A stretch of DNA of 42,230 nt. Origin: Alphaproteobacteria bacterium. Lineage in GTDB: Bacteria; Pseudomonadota; Alphaproteobacteria; SHVP01. The stretch's first letter is position 1. Every line of letters begins with the position of its first letter. Below the pieces are notes generated by a model. That model worked only from the letters and a program-made list of their open reading frames with translations, made no database searches and was not told the origin of the DNA. Below are positions 7,104 through 17,028 of the stretch, one piece after another. Location: assembly GCA_029936875.1 (NCBI GenBank), contig JAPYRS010000006.1, forward strand, positions 1-42,230. Reading direction: 5' to 3'. A program made the translations under genes and the position numbers.

Positions 7104-7661
7104 ATGTCGCTGCTTATCAAACTGATTTTCGGAATTGCGGCGGGCGCAATTCTCGGCGGAATCATGAGCCCGGCCAATGCTGGCACCAGAAAATCCGCGT
7201 TTTCCGCTGAAATTGCTGCGCTTTGCCGGCCGCCAATTGCGAAAATGGAATCCCAGTATCAGTTTCCGCGCATGCTTCTGTCTGCGATATCACTGGCCGA
7301 ATCGGGACGATGGCACGCGGGCCGGCGAGAAAGTTTTGCCTGGCCGTGGACCATCACGTCCGCAAGTGACACCTGGTATTTTGATAGCAAAGTCGAAGCC
7401 GTTGCCTTCTCCGTCACCGACGAGGAAGATCTGTTGCGAACGCTCCGCCCTGGAATTGACGGCCTCATTCTCTCGGACGGGAAAAGACGCGCGACTTTTC
7501 TTCCCCAAGTGTGGGAGCAATTGAAAACACCAGAAGTCTTCGTCCGGCAACTGAAACGAAAAGCCGGCCTTGCCGACGATTTTTGGTCTGATCAGATGAC
7601 GTTTTTGCGCTATACCACCTTCAGCTTTGGCCGCCCGTTCGCGCCGTTTTCTGCAAAATAG
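7104..7661 (+). pseudogene. Chimeric ORF: lytic transglycosylase N-terminus joined to AMMECR1 C-terminus
   Basis: The 185-residue ORF starts at the ATG at 7104 (GGAGA ribosome binding site), not at 6978. Residues 1-27 are a signal peptide ending ANA. Residues about 28-101 match the start of a lytic transglycosylase (LLSAISLAESGRWHAGRRES, then WPWTITSASDTWYFDSK). From about residue 103 the sequence is the C-terminal part of AmmeMemoRadiSam protein A (AMMECR1): DEEDLLRTLRPGIDGLILSD, TFLPQVWEQL and LKRKAGLADDFWSDQM. Neither domain is complete, and AMMECR1 is normally cytosolic. The simplest reading is a deletion that joined two unrelated genes in frame near 7405-7420, removing what lay between. 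An assembly misjoin is possible. I see no way for the product to keep either activity. Confidence 0.8.
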
Positions 7662-7779
7662 TCCAATCTCGCGGGGAGTTCGGTGGCGAATTAGGGGCAA
7701 TTACATCCCGCTATCCGATTTTCCTGCCCATTATTATAAGAAATTGCGGTAAGCCTTTTGATTCATGATGTTTTTTGTC

Positions 7780-7809
7780 TTGACACCCTCCCCTCTCTAT
7801 TTGCATTAT
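7780..7809 (+). promoter_or_regulatory. Promoter of the M23 peptidase gene
   Basis: TTGACA at 7780-7785 is followed by an 18-base pyrimidine-rich spacer and CATTAT at 7804-7809. The start codon lies about 55 bases beyond the expected transcription start. The -35 is a perfect match and the -10 is fair. Confidence 0.55.
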
Positions 7810-7871
7810 CTCCTCCTCGATTGGGCGTTTGACCCAGTCTTGAGCGTCTAAGCGCGTCGGGGATTTTATTC

Positions 7872-9308
7872 ATGGCCGAAATAGAAACAGGTTCGGGCCG
7901 CCCGGAAGCACCACAAATCCTTGCCGGGGATCGACTGACGCCTGCTCTCGGCCCGGAAAATTCGGGCCGCATGTTTGCCGCCGCCGTTGGCGTCGCGGCG
8001 ATCTTGGTATTTCTGACCATCGCTTTCATCAGACCAACGAGTCCCGATGCAAAATCGCTGGGGCCGGAAATTAGCCAACAGGCGGTCAGCATCGATGATC
8101 CTGCGACGACGCAAAATCAGGAACTGGCGTTGGTGGAGTCGGAACAACAGCTCGAAAAAGTTATCAGCCAAACCCCGGCAATCTTTTTTCAATCCATCAC
8201 CGTGAAGAACGGCAGCAACCTGATGGATACGCTGCTCAAAGCGGGAACCGATCGCCTCGATGCGCACAACGCGATTACCGCAATTGGTGAAGTTTTCAAT
8301 CTGCGGCGATTGCGCGCCGGGCAGACCATTGAAGTAGCCCTTCGGCCCGCGGATGAAAATGAAGGCAACACAAAACCGGATTTGATCTCCGTGATCATTC
8401 CGGTTAGTCCCGAACGCCAGGTCGCGGCAATTCGGAACGACGATGGGAAATTTGATTCAGACGACATTGCCATAGCGCTCGAACGTAAACTTGTTCATGC
8501 CGCTGGAATAATTGACGACAGTCTGTTTTTGGCAACTGACCGCGCCGGCGTACCTGCCCGATTAATCATGGACCTCATCCGAGTGTTTAGTTGGGACGTC
8601 GATTTTCAACGCGATATTCGCACAGGCGACAAATTCGAAGTCCTGTTCGAACGCTTTCGCGATGAGGCCGGCGTCGATGTCAAAGACGGAGAAGTAGTGA
8701 TCGCCTCTCTGACCCTTAGTGGCAAAGAGATCCGCCTGTACCGGCACACGCTGGAGGACGGCACCGTCGATTATTTTGATGCAGAGGGGCAGAGCGTGCG
8801 AAAGGCCCTGCTGAGAACACCGGTCGACGGCGCACGTCTCAGTTCCGGTTATGGCCGCCGCAAACACCCGATTCTCGGCTACACGAAAATGCATCGCGGC
8901 ATCGATTTTGCTGCGCCAAGAGGCACGCCGATCATGGCCGCAGGCGACGGTATGGTCGAGAAAGCCGGACGGAACGGCGCCTACGGGAACTACATTCGCA
9001 TCCGCCATAACTCGACCTACAAATCGGCCTATGCGCATCTGAAAAGCTTCGCCCGTGGTGTCCGCACCGGAAGCCGCGTGAAACAGGGACAGATCATCGG
9101 ATATGTCGGCTCGACGGGGCGATCAACGGGGCCGCACCTTCATTATGAAGTTCTGCAAAATGGGTCCCAAACCAATCCGATGAAAGTCAAATTGCCGACC
9201 GGTAAAAAACTTGCCGGTACCGAACTCGCGCAGCTCGAGACGCACCGTGATAATCTTGAAACGGCACTGAGGCTGACCGCCGGCACGACTGAAACTGCGG
9301 CCAATTAG
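7872..9308 (+). CDS. M23 family peptidoglycan endopeptidase, membrane anchored
   Basis: The 478-residue protein has a single membrane anchor at about 34-51 (MFAAAVGVAAILVFLTIAFI). A periplasmic LysM/OapA-like region around 115-165 follows, then a linker with an accessory domain, and a LytM/M23 metallopeptidase domain at about 315-435. The zinc site looks intact: HRGID (H341, D345) and GPHLHYEV (H422, H424). Such enzymes cut peptide crosslinks in peptidoglycan or activate amidases during growth and division. A GGGGA site precedes the ATG. It has its own promoter and no clear operon partner. Whether it is a true hydrolase or a regulator cannot be told, but the ligands favour activity. Confidence 0.92.
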   Translation: MAEIETGSGRPEAPQILAGDRLTPALGPENSGRMFAAAVGVAAILVFLTIAFIRPTSPDAKSLGPEISQQAVSIDDPATTQNQELALVESEQQLEKVISQTPAIFFQSITVKNGSNLMDTLLKAGTDRLDAHNAITAIGEVFNLRRLRAGQTIEVALRPADENEGNTKPDLISVIIPVSPERQVAAIRNDDGKFDSDDIAIALERKLVHAAGIIDDSLFLATDRAGVPARLIMDLIRVFSWDVDFQRDIRTGDKFEVLFERFRDEAGVDVKDGEVVIASLTLSGKEIRLYRHTLEDGTVDYFDAEGQSVRKALLRTPVDGARLSSGYGRRKHPILGYTKMHRGIDFAAPRGTPIMAAGDGMVEKAGRNGAYGNYIRIRHNSTYKSAYAHLKSFARGVRTGSRVKQGQIIGYVGSTGRSTGPHLHYEVLQNGSQTNPMKVKLPTGKKLAGTELAQLETHRDNLETALRLTAGTTETAAN

Positions 9309-9410
9309 TTTTTTCGGCAGCGACAATTTATTTCGCAGGGATTGCGGGCGGCATTACTGACTTCTAGTCTTGACGCGCGAAAGTGACGAAAAACGGGACG
9401 CCCTGAATTT

Positions 9411-9983
9411 ATGAGTGATGATGAAGGCCTCGACCGCCGCGCCCTTTTACGCGGGAGCTGGCTAAAACCGAAGTCGCAACCGAAGACGGCAACGGAGACT
9501 AAATCCTATGATCGGATGAAGGTCACCCGGCCGCCGGGTGCCGTCACAGAGGATCAGTTTCTTGAACTTTGCACCGGCTGCGGCGACTGCATAACCGCCT
9601 GCCCCCATGACGTGATTTACAAAACCGGGGTTCAAACGGCCAACGGTGAGGCGAGCCCGGTCCTTTTCATCACAGTTTCGGCGTGTCATCTGTGTGAGGA
9701 CACGCCCTGCATTGCGGCCTGCGAGACCGGCGCGTTAGTCCCAACCGACCGTGTTCTCATTCGGTTGAGTGAAGCAACGGTGGTACCGGACAATTGCTGG
9801 TCCGCCAACGGACATGATCCCGAATGCAATTTTTGCGCGGACGCCTGCCCGCTAAATGAAATTGCGATCAGCCACGAATCTGGTTCCGCGCCGAACATTC
9901 ATGAAGACGGATGCACCGGCTGCGGGCTTTGTTTTCACGCCTGCCCGGCACCGGGCAAACCAATTCAGATAAACGCTGTCTAA
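9411..9983 (+). CDS. napF: Ferredoxin-type protein NapF-like
   Basis: The 190-residue cytosolic iron-sulfur protein has the NapF N-terminal pattern (RRALLRGSW) followed by cysteine clusters: CTGCGDCITACP, CHLCEDTPCIAAC, CNFCADACP and CTGCGLCFHACP. NapF helps mature the periplasmic nitrate reductase NapA by supplying or assembling its Fe-S centre. No napA, napB, napD or nap membrane subunits are present nearby, so this is an orphan copy and its partner is unknown. A different ferredoxin-like maturation role is possible. Its end is 15 bases from the clpB stop, in convergent orientation. Confidence 0.82.
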   Translation: MSDDEGLDRRALLRGSWLKPKSQPKTATETKSYDRMKVTRPPGAVTEDQFLELCTGCGDCITACPHDVIYKTGVQTANGEASPVLFITVSACHLCEDTPCIAACETGALVPTDRVLIRLSEATVVPDNCWSANGHDPECNFCADACPLNEIAISHESGSAPNIHEDGCTGCGLCFHACPAPGKPIQINAV

Positions 9984-9997
9984 GGTTCAACCTGACT

Positions 9998-12592
9998 TCA
10001 GGCGGCGACCTTGATTAACTGCCCGTTAATGACCAGACCCTGATCATTGGCGGAGACTTCAACTTTGTCGCCCTCACCGACCTGACCATCGAGCAGCAGG
10101 TTCGCGAGTTGATTTTGCAAGTGGCGTTGAATGACCCGCTTCAACGGCCGCGCGCCGTAAACCGGATCGTAACCGGCGTTCGCCAGCCACGCAGATGCCG
10201 CCTCATCAAGAATTAGATCCACTTTCCGATCCGCCAATAAGGCGCGCAATGCGCCCAGCTGGATATCGACGATATCCTTCATGTGTTCGCGACTAAGGCG
10301 ATGGAACAGCAATGTTTCATCGAGCCGGTTAAGGAACTCCGGCCGGAAGGCCTGGCGCACAACTTCCATCACCGAATCCCGCACCGCGGTTGAATCCTCC
10401 CCGGCCGGCTGGTTGGCGAGAAAATCAGATCCAAGATTGGAAGTCAGGACAATTAGCGTGTGCCGGAAGTCGACGGTGCGGCCATGACCATCTGTCAGGC
10501 GGCCGTCATCCAGCACCTGCAAAAGCACATTGAAAATATCGCTGTGTGCTTTTTCGATCTCATCAAAAAGAATGACCTGATAGGGGCGGCGACGGACGGC
10601 CTCGGTAAGCGCACCCCCTTCGTCGTAACCGACATAGCCGGGCGGTGCGCCGATCAAACGCGCGACCGAATGTTTTTCCATATATTCGGACATATCGATG
10701 CGAAGCAGCGCCGCTTCATCGTCGAACAGAAATTCGGCAAGCGCTTTGGTCAGCTCGGTTTTACCAACGCCGGTCGGGCCGAGAAACAGGAACGACCCCA
10801 TCGGCCTTTGCGGGTCCTGCAACCCTGCGCGCGTACGCCGGACAGCATTGGATATGGCGGCCACAGCCTCTTCCTGGCCGACGACGCGGTTGCCGAGTTC
10901 CACTTCCATCTGCAGCAATTTGTCCCGTTCACCGGCGAGCATCTTGTCGACCGGAATGCCGGTCCAGCGGGAGACGACATGGGCGATGTCTTCTTCCGTG
11001 ACCGCCTCGCTGATCAGGTGCGGTTGATCCGGATCGTTACCGTTTGAAAGTTTTGCCTCCAAATCGGGAATGATTCCGTAACGCAACTCCCCAGCGCGGG
11101 CGAGGTTGCCGTCCCGTTGCGCCGCCTCAAGATCAGCGCGCGCGACATCAAGTTTTTCCTGAACTTTTTGAACGCCGGAAAGTTTTTCCTTTTCCGCGTT
11201 CCACGCGGTTGTCAGTTCACCTGACTGCTGTTCAAGTCCGGTGAGCTCGTACTCAAGCGCTTCGAGCCGCTCGCGGGACGGGGCATCCGATTCTTTCTTC
11301 AGGGCTTCGCGCTCGATCTTTAACTGAATGATGCGGCGGTCGAGTTCGTCAAGTTCCTCCGGTTTCGAATCAGCTTCCATGCGCAGCCGGCTTGCCGCTT
11401 CATCAACCAGATCGATCGCCTTGTCAGGCAGAAACCGGTCCGTGATGTAACGGTCAGACATGGTGGCGGCAGCGACGATCGCCGAATCAGTAATGCGAAT
11501 ACCGTGATGAAGTTCGTACTTTTCCTTGAGGCCGCGCAATATTGAGACCGTGTCTTCGACGGTCGGCTGCGAAACAAACACCGACTGAAAACGCCGCGCG
11601 AGGGCTGCGTCTTTTTCGATGTGCTTGCGGTATTCATCAAGCGTTGTTGCGCCGACACAATGGAGATCACCGCGCGCGAGTGCCGGCTTCAACAGGTTGG
11701 AAGCGTCCATCGCGCCTTCGGCGGCGCCCGCGCCAACCACGGTGTGAAGTTCGTCAATGAACAAAATAACTTCGCCGTTGGACGCTGCGACTTCGGAGAG
11801 TATGCCTTTCAGGCGTTCTTCAAATTCTCCGCGGAATTTTGTCCCGGCGATAAGCAGCCCGAGGTCGAGCGACATCAGGCGCCGTTCACGCAGCGATTCC
11901 GGCACGTCGCCGTTGACGATTCGTAGCGCGAGACCTTCGACGATGGCGGTTTTACCGACACCGGGTTCGCCGATCAGCACCGGATTGTTTTTTATCCGGC
12001 GCGACAATACCTGGATTGTCCTGCGAATTTCTTCGTCGCGGCCGATGACCGGGTCGAGTTTCCCATCGCGTGCCGCCTCGGTGAGATCGCGGGCAAATCT
12101 CTTCAACGCATCGAAGCTGTCTTCGGCCGACGCCGTATCGGCGGTGCGGCCTTTGCGAATTTGATTGATGGTCGTGTTCAGCGCCTGTGGCGTGACGTGT
12201 GCGGATTTGAGCGCATCGGCGGCAGCGGTTCCGGTCGCGAGTGCCAGCGCCAGTAACAGGCGTTCTGCGGTGACAAATGTATCGCCGGCTTTGTCAGCAT
12301 CCTGTTCTGCCGATTCGAAAAGCCTGTTGGTTTCCGGCGCAAGGTAAACTTGGCCAGCACCTGAGCCTTCGACCTTGGGCAGTTTGGCAAGGGCCGCCTC
12401 GGTCGCGGTCAGCGCTACTTTCGGATCACCACCGGCAGCAGAAATCAGATTGGCGGCAAGACCTTCGCGATCATCGATCAGAATTTTGAGCAGGTGTTCC
12501 GGTGTGAAACGCCGATGGCCCGACCGGAGGGCCAAGGTCTGAGCGGCCTGGATAAAACCTCGGCTACGCTCCGTGTAATTCTCGAATTCCAT
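9998..12592 (-). CDS. clpB: ATP-dependent disaggregase ClpB
   Basis: ClpB is the Hsp104-type hexameric chaperone that, with DnaK, pulls proteins out of aggregates. At 864 residues the length is normal. The order is: N-terminal Clp_N repeats ([17 protein letters not shown]), AAA1 with Walker [14 protein letters not shown] near residue 205 and Walker [13 protein letters not shown], the coiled-coil middle domain (about 405-525), and AAA2 with [27 protein letters not shown] and the YGARPLKR C-terminal sensor. No IGL/IGF ClpP-binding loop stands out, which fits ClpB rather than ClpA. A heat-shock-type promoter candidate lies upstream. The gene ends the long minus-strand block. Confidence 0.97.
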   Translation of the reverse strand: MEFENYTERSRGFIQAAQTLALRSGHRRFTPEHLLKILIDDREGLAANLISAAGGDPKVALTATEAALAKLPKVEGSGAGQVYLAPETNRLFESAEQDADKAGDTFVTAERLLLALALATGTAAADALKSAHVTPQALNTTINQIRKGRTADTASAEDSFDALKRFARDLTEAARDGKLDPVIGRDEEIRRTIQVLSRRIKNNPVLIGEPGVGKTAIVEGLALRIVNGDVPESLRERRLMSLDLGLLIAGTKFRGEFEERLKGILSEVAASNGEVILFIDELHTVVGAGAAEGAMDASNLLKPALARGDLHCVGATTLDEYRKHIEKDAALARRFQSVFVSQPTVEDTVSILRGLKEKYELHHGIRITDSAIVAAATMSDRYITDRFLPDKAIDLVDEAASRLRMEADSKPEELDELDRRIIQLKIEREALKKESDAPSRERLEALEYELTGLEQQSGELTTAWNAEKEKLSGVQKVQEKLDVARADLEAAQRDGNLARAGELRYGIIPDLEAKLSNGNDPDQPHLISEAVTEEDIAHVVSRWTGIPVDKMLAGERDKLLQMEVELGNRVVGQEEAVAAISNAVRRTRAGLQDPQRPMGSFLFLGPTGVGKTELTKALAEFLFDDEAALLRIDMSEYMEKHSVARLIGAPPGYVGYDEGGALTEAVRRRPYQVILFDEIEKAHSDIFNVLLQVLDDGRLTDGHGRTVDFRHTLIVLTSNLGSDFLANQPAGEDSTAVRDSVMEVVRQAFRPEFLNRLDETLLFHRLSREHMKDIVDIQLGALRALLADRKVDLILDEAASAWLANAGYDPVYGARPLKRVIQRHLQNQLANLLLDGQVGEGDKVEVSANDQGLVINGQLIKVAA

Positions 12593-12932
12593 ATCGGACC
12601 CCTATTGCGGCAGTCTCAACAATCGGCCCCCAGACCTGGCAGGCCGTAGTCGAAGCGGCTGGTCGAGCGCCCGCCGCGGCTCCATAAATATGGTGTGGCG
12701 GAGAAGCCGCACAATGGTTGCTTTTGCAAAACGAAGCCGATTTTGCGCTATTTTCAAGCGTTTTGACCCAAAAGCGACCCCGTTGCCGAGAAATTCTAAA
12801 TCGAGTCGAGGCAGGATTAGGCCGCAGGCGGCAAATTGCAGACGGGAATGAACGCGCCATCAGGACGAAGCCGGAGAAAGGGGCTGGTCGGTAGCTGCAG
12901 GTCGTTTGCAGGGTAGCCAAGGGCCGGTGAGG
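12593..12932. other. clpB leader / DUF4167 downstream region, no gene seen
   Basis: About 340 bases lie between DUF4167 and clpB. Track ORFs here are shadows with arginine-, serine- and proline-rich composition and no family features. The region holds a possible heat-shock promoter for clpB (12727-12758) and a small GCCGC/GCGGC hairpin near 12822. No T-tract terminator for DUF4167 is seen. Confidence 0.5.
12727..12758 (-). promoter_or_regulatory. Possible RpoH-type promoter for clpB
   Basis: On the minus strand CTTGAA is followed, 18 bases after the CTTG core, by CTTCGTTTTG. This partly resembles the alphaproteobacterial sigma-32 pattern (CTTG, a 17-18 base spacer, CYTATNTNNG), with two mismatches in the -10. 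clpB is a classical heat-shock gene, so such a promoter is expected. It would leave a leader of about 130 bases. The match is only moderate. Confidence 0.3.
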
Positions 12933-13466
12933 CTAGTTGGCAGCAGCGTCCGTTTCAACGTCAGGCTTTACAACTTTCGCCTCGTTGGGATTATCGCCTT
13001 CTTTGACCTCGGTCGCTTCGCCGGCATCGGCCGCCTCAGCTTCAGCCTCTTTGGAAGCTTCCGCTGGCGCCTCGTCCTTGCCACGGCGTGAACGTCGGCC
13101 ATCGCCATTTCCGGAATTTCCGGAATTGGCAGAATTACCGGCGTTTCCAGCATTGGCATTGCTCGAATTCTGATTGTTCTGATTGTTCTGGTTATTTGCA
13201 GCGGCCGCTACAGCGTTGGCGTTCATCACCCGAAAATAATGTTCGGCGTGCTGTAGATAACTTTCATAGGCGATGCGGTCGCCGGACGTATTGGCATCCC
13301 GCGCGAGCGTCAGATATTTGTCGTAAACCTGAACTGCGGTGCCACGCAATTTCACGTTCGGGCCGTTGCTCTCAATCGAGCGATTGGGACCATGCCCGCC
13401 GCCGTATCCGCGCTTTCCCGAAGAACGCGAGGCGCGGCCTCGCCTTGAACCGGTGCTTTGTCTCAT
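12933..13466 (-). CDS. DUF4167 domain protein with Asn/Gly/Glu-rich tail
   Basis: Starting at the ATG at 13466 (AGAGGTT site), the 177-residue protein begins MRQSTGSRRGRASRSSGKRG. The DUF4167 domain follows (about 25-85): VKLRGTAVQVYDKYLTLARD and YESYLQHAEHYFRVMNA. The upstream 33 residues of the track ORF are not family-like. The rest is low complexity: NNQ repeats encoded by a 9-base tandem, then GN/SGN repeats, a short basic patch (RRSRRGK), and an acidic alanine-rich tail. The basic N-terminus and disordered tail suggest nucleic-acid binding, but no function is established. Its position between prmC and clpB is a conserved alphaproteobacterial arrangement. Confidence 0.88.
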   Translation of the reverse strand: MRQSTGSRRGRASRSSGKRGYGGGHGPNRSIESNGPNVKLRGTAVQVYDKYLTLARDANTSGDRIAYESYLQHAEHYFRVMNANAVAAAANNQNNQNNQNSSNANAGNAGNSANSGNSGNGDGRRSRRGKDEAPAEASKEAEAEAADAGEATEVKEGDNPNEAKVVKPDVETDAAAN

Positions 13467-13694
13467 AACCTCTGTATGGGTCGCGGTGCGCTTGGCCCCA
13501 TCATTCCAGACATGCCGACACATGCCTGCCCCTTTGACAGAACCGCAGCCCTCCGGGCCGCGCACCTAATATCATCACTGTCGGTGGACCTTCCGCCTGC
13601 CGATTAAGCCCCTTGGCCCTCGGCCCTCTATAGCGGGTTCCGGCCCAGACCGTAGTCAAAGGGCCGCAGAAATCCAAGCTATTTCTAAGGTTAA

Positions 13695-13713
13695 GGCCCT
13701 AACGCTGAGGGCC
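13695..13713 (-). terminator. Hairpin over the prmC stop codon, weak terminator candidate
   Basis: GGCCCT and AGGGCC pair around a 7-base loop at the end of prmC. On the minus strand it is followed by TTAACCTTAG rather than a solid T-tract, so termination would be inefficient at best. It may instead serve as an mRNA 3' stabilising hairpin. Confidence 0.3.
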
Positions 13714-14616
13714 GGTGGCAATAATGCAACGCTCAATCCCGGAGAGGTCCGATTTCGACGCAATATGGCCGAATTCTGCGCTTTTCAAGAGCGATTTGAC
13801 GGCGTCTGCCTGCCCTTCCCCGACCTCAATCAAGGCGATTCCGCCCGGTTCCAGGCAAGAAAAAATCATCGGAGCAAGCCGCCGATAGGCGTCCAACCCG
13901 TCTTCGCCGCCGTCGAGTGCAGCCTTTGGTTCGTAATCCGATACTTCTGGAGCGAGCCCGTCGATGTCGGCACGGGCAATGTAGGGCGGATTGGTGAGCA
14001 CAATATCGAACTGGCCGGTCACGCCTTTGGTCCAATTGCTACACAGGAATTGTGCGCGGGACGCGAGCCCGAGCGCGGCTGCATTTGCAGATGCGGTATC
14101 GAGCGCGCGCCGTGAAATATCAACACCGACACCGGAAGCTTTCGGAAGACTGGCCAGCGCGGCGAGAAGAAGACAACCACTGCCGGTGCCGAGATCAAGC
14201 AGGCGAAGACCGCGCCGGTTTCCCTGGCTGTGCAAGTCTCCGGCAAATTCAATGGCCGCCTCGATCAGGCATTCGCTGTCGGGACGCGGGTCGAGGGTCG
14301 CCGGTGACAGGGCAAAGTCGAGGGACCAGAATTCACGCCGGCCCAATATACGACTGACCGGTTCGCGGGCGGTGCGGCGGGCGACATATTCCTGAAACTT
14401 CACCACGGCCTCTGGCGCGACGGCACTTTCCGGCCGCGCGAATATTTTCTCGGTGCTGATTTGGGCTGCGGCCGCCAGCAGAAGTCTCGCGTCGCGTCGC
14501 GGATCCGGGACATCGGCGGCGCGGAGCCGAACGGCGGCATCCGACATTAATGCGGCGGCGGTATTTCCGGTGCCGGGTGTGTCGTCGGACATATCAATAT
14601 CTTCCGCGGTGCCCAT
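13699..14616 (-). CDS. prmC: Release factor glutamine methyltransferase PrmC (HemK)
   Basis: PrmC methylates the glutamine of the GGQ motif in release factors RF1 and RF2, raising termination efficiency. The 305-residue protein has the helical N-domain (about 20-100), the REFWSLDF/DPRPDSE boundary, SAM motif I LLDLGTGSGCLLLA, and the catalytic NPPY motif in IVLTNPPYIAR. It lies 63 bases after prfA, whose product is its substrate. Two in-frame starts exist: 14616 with an AAGGAA directly adjacent, and the methionine at residue 9 with GGAAGAT. The first is kept, but the second is plausible. A short GGCCCT/AGGGCC hairpin overlaps the stop codon. Confidence 0.94.
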   Translation of the reverse strand: MGTAEDIDMSDDTPGTGNTAAALMSDAAVRLRAADVPDPRRDARLLLAAAAQISTEKIFARPESAVAPEAVVKFQEYVARRTAREPVSRILGRREFWSLDFALSPATLDPRPDSECLIEAAIEFAGDLHSQGNRRGLRLLDLGTGSGCLLLAALASLPKASGVGVDISRRALDTASANAAALGLASRAQFLCSNWTKGVTGQFDIVLTNPPYIARADIDGLAPEVSDYEPKAALDGGEDGLDAYRRLAPMIFSCLEPGGIALIEVGEGQADAVKSLLKSAEFGHIASKSDLSGIERCIIATGPQR

Positions 14617-14679
14617 TTCCTTGAATTCCCTCGGGAAGCCTAAGCAAGCGTGTGAATCATCATGCGCCGCCGATCCCGC

Positions 14680-15759
14680 TCAATCGCCGACTTGCGCAAG
14701 CCGCGTAGCCTGATCGGCTTCGACCAGTGCGTCGACAACCTCATCAAGTGCCTCCCCCGCCAGAATCCGTTCGAGCTTGTGCGAGGTGAGATTGATGCGG
14801 TGGTCGGTGACGCGGTTCTGCGGAAAGTTGTAAGTGCGAATGCGTTCCGACCGATCGCCCGTGCCGATCTGATCGCGGCGTTGCGCTGAGCGTTCTGCGT
14901 CCCGTTCCTGGCGTTCCCGCTCGTACAGCCGTGCGCGCAACACCTTCATGCCCTTGGCGCGATTCTTGTGTTGTGATTTTTCATCCTGCTGCGAGACCAC
15001 AAGGCCAGTTGGGATATGGGTGATGCGGACGGCGCTGTCGGTAGTGTTGACCGACTGGCCGCCGGGGCCCGACGCGCGAAACACATCAACCCGCAAATCT
15101 TTTTCTTCGATCTGAATGTCGACTTCTTCGGCTTCCGGCAGAACCGCGACAGTTGCTGCCGAAGTGTGAATGCGACCGCTTGATTCGGTGGTCGGCACGC
15201 GCTGCACCCGGTGGACGCCCGATTCAAATTTCAGACGGGCGAAAACATTTTTGCCGGAGATTGTCGCCTGCGCTTCCTTGTAGCCGCCAACACCAGTTTC
15301 ACTGAGGTGCATGATTTCAAATTTCCAATCGTGGAAATCGGCGTAGCGCTGATACATGCGGAAGAGATCCCCGGCGAACAATCCAGCTTCGTCGCCGCCG
15401 GTACCAGCGCGGACTTCCAATATCGCGTTCCGTTCATCGGCCTCGTCTTTCGGCAGCAGCAAGACCTTCAGGGCAAGTTCGCGCGCCGGGATCGATTCGT
15501 TCAGTTCCTTGAATTCTTCTTCCGCCATCGCCCGCATTTCTGCGTCGCCGTCTTTATCGGCGATAATTTCGGCGAGATCGGCGATTTCGTGGGTCAGTTT
15601 TTTCCAGACCAAGATCTCTTCAACAACCGGCCCCATTTCGGAATATTCCTTGGAGACCTGAACGAACTTATCGGTTCCGGCAAGCGCGGGGTCGGCCAAG
15701 GAACTTTCGAGGTCGGCGTGATGACCGAGGATTTTTTTGATCTGGGAATCAGAAATCAT
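14680..15759 (-). CDS. prfA: Peptide chain release factor 1
   Basis: RF1 recognises UAA and UAG stop codons and triggers peptide release. The 359-residue protein has the expected domain order. The stop-codon-reading tripeptide is of the PxT type (VPTTES, near residue 187), not SPF, so this is RF1 and not RF2. The GGQ motif is in [18 protein letters not shown] (about residue 235). It lies 25 bases downstream of hisS and upstream of prmC. Confidence 0.97.
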   Translation of the reverse strand: MISDSQIKKILGHHADLESSLADPALAGTDKFVQVSKEYSEMGPVVEEILVWKKLTHEIADLAEIIADKDGDAEMRAMAEEEFKELNESIPARELALKVLLLPKDEADERNAILEVRAGTGGDEAGLFAGDLFRMYQRYADFHDWKFEIMHLSETGVGGYKEAQATISGKNVFARLKFESGVHRVQRVPTTESSGRIHTSAATVAVLPEAEEVDIQIEEKDLRVDVFRASGPGGQSVNTTDSAVRITHIPTGLVVSQQDEKSQHKNRAKGMKVLRARLYERERQERDAERSAQRRDQIGTGDRSERIRTYNFPQNRVTDHRINLTSHKLERILAGEALDEVVDALVEADQATRLAQVGD

Positions 15760-15784
15760 GGCGTTACAATTTGACCGGCGCGGA

Positions 15785-17026
15785 TCAGGAAAATCTCAAT
15801 AAGTCGGCGGCGAGTTTATCGAGCGCAACAGTTTGCTGATCGCCAGAATCAAGATCGCGGACCGTCGCTTCACCGCGCGCGAGTTCGTCCTCGCCGATCA
15901 ATACAGCAACGCTCGCGTTGTCGCGGCTTGCCCGAATTAAACGTTTTTTCAAATTGCCGCGGAGATCGAGTTTGATGTTGAGCCCGGCGCGGCGGAGCGA
16001 TTCGGCGAGTTTTATGGCTTCGCGCATTTGTGCAGCGCTGACCGGCACGACCGCAATGGGGCGCGACGACACCGGGTCTTCGTCCAGCAAAAGCGCCATT
16101 CTTTCGATGCCACCGGCAAATCCGACGCCGGGCGTGGCCGGGCCGCCCATAACCTCGACGAGACCGTCGTAGCGTCCCCCGGCGATGACGGCGCCCTGTG
16201 CGCCCAGCTGATCGGTGACGAATTCGAATGCCGTGAGGCAGTAATAATCAAAGCCCCGGACGAGACGCGGGTTGAGGGTGTAGGCGACATCAATGTCGTC
16301 TAGGCCTTCGCAGACGGCGGCGAAAAAGTCTTTCGCCTCCGCCGTGAACGAATCGCTGAACACCGGAGCGTTTGCAACAATCTTGCGGTCGCCCTCGTCT
16401 TTCGAATCGAGAATTCGCAAGGGGTTTTTGCGCAGGCGGGTTTGGCTGTCCTCGGACAAGTCACCTTTGTGATCCCCGAAATAATCGACCAGAACCTGCC
16501 GGTACGAAGACCGGCTTTCGGTGTCGCCGAGGCTGTTGATCTCCAATTTAATTTTATCTTTGAGGCCAAGCATCTCGAGAATGCGTGCGCCAACGGCGAT
16601 GACTTCCACGTCGGCCGCGGGACCGGGTTCGCCTAAAAGCTCGATGCCGATTTGATGAAATTGCCGGTAGCGTCCTTTTTGCGGACGCTCGCGGCGGAAC
16701 ATCGGCCCGTCGTAGTAATATCGAAGCGGCAGGTGCTGACTGAGGCCCCCCGATATCAGCGCGCGGGCGACACCGGCGGTGCCTTCCGGGCGCAACGTGA
16801 CGCTGCCGCCGCTGCGATCCTCGAACGTGTACATTTCTTTTGTCACGACATCGGTGGTATCGCCGAGCGTGCGCTTAAATACTTCGGTCACTTCCATGAT
16901 CGGCGTCGACATTTCCGCATAGCCATATCGTGCCGAGATATTTCGCGCCGTCTCGGTGACAAGGCGATGGCGTCGCGATTCATCGGGCAGGATGTCGCGC
17001 GTACCGCGTATCGGCTGAAGGGCCAT
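15785..17026 (-). CDS. hisS: Histidyl-tRNA synthetase
   Basis: HisRS charges tRNA-His. The class II motifs are visible: [12 protein letters not shown] at the N-terminus, motif 2 in [20 protein letters not shown], the histidine-specific LVRGFDYY, motif 3 ([10 protein letters not shown]), and a C-terminal anticodon-binding domain. The track start at 17050 would overlap ispG. The internal ATG at 17026 gives the usual [13 protein letters not shown]-terminus, 413 residues and a two-base gap after the ispG stop, so I use it. The operon reads rodZ-ispG-hisS-prfA. Confidence 0.96.
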   Translation of the reverse strand: MALQPIRGTRDILPDESRRHRLVTETARNISARYGYAEMSTPIMEVTEVFKRTLGDTTDVVTKEMYTFEDRSGGSVTLRPEGTAGVARALISGGLSQHLPLRYYYDGPMFRRERPQKGRYRQFHQIGIELLGEPGPAADVEVIAVGARILEMLGLKDKIKLEINSLGDTESRSSYRQVLVDYFGDHKGDLSEDSQTRLRKNPLRILDSKDEGDRKIVANAPVFSDSFTAEAKDFFAAVCEGLDDIDVAYTLNPRLVRGFDYYCLTAFEFVTDQLGAQGAVIAGGRYDGLVEVMGGPATPGVGFAGGIERMALLLDEDPVSSRPIAVVPVSAAQMREAIKLAESLRRAGLNIKLDLRGNLKKRLIRASRDNASVAVLIGEDELARGEATVRDLDSGDQQTVALDKLAADLLRFS

Positions 17027-17028
17027 CG

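Noticed and set aside
12564-12920. 118-aa minus-strand ORF over the clpB start
   Set aside because: Composition is arginine/serine/proline-like noise, it overlaps the well-supported clpB start, and nothing is recognisable.
13160-13196. Tandem 9-base repeats that could look like a repeat array
   Set aside because: They encode the NNQ repeats of the DUF4167 protein; there are no spacers, so it is not a CRISPR or regulatory array.
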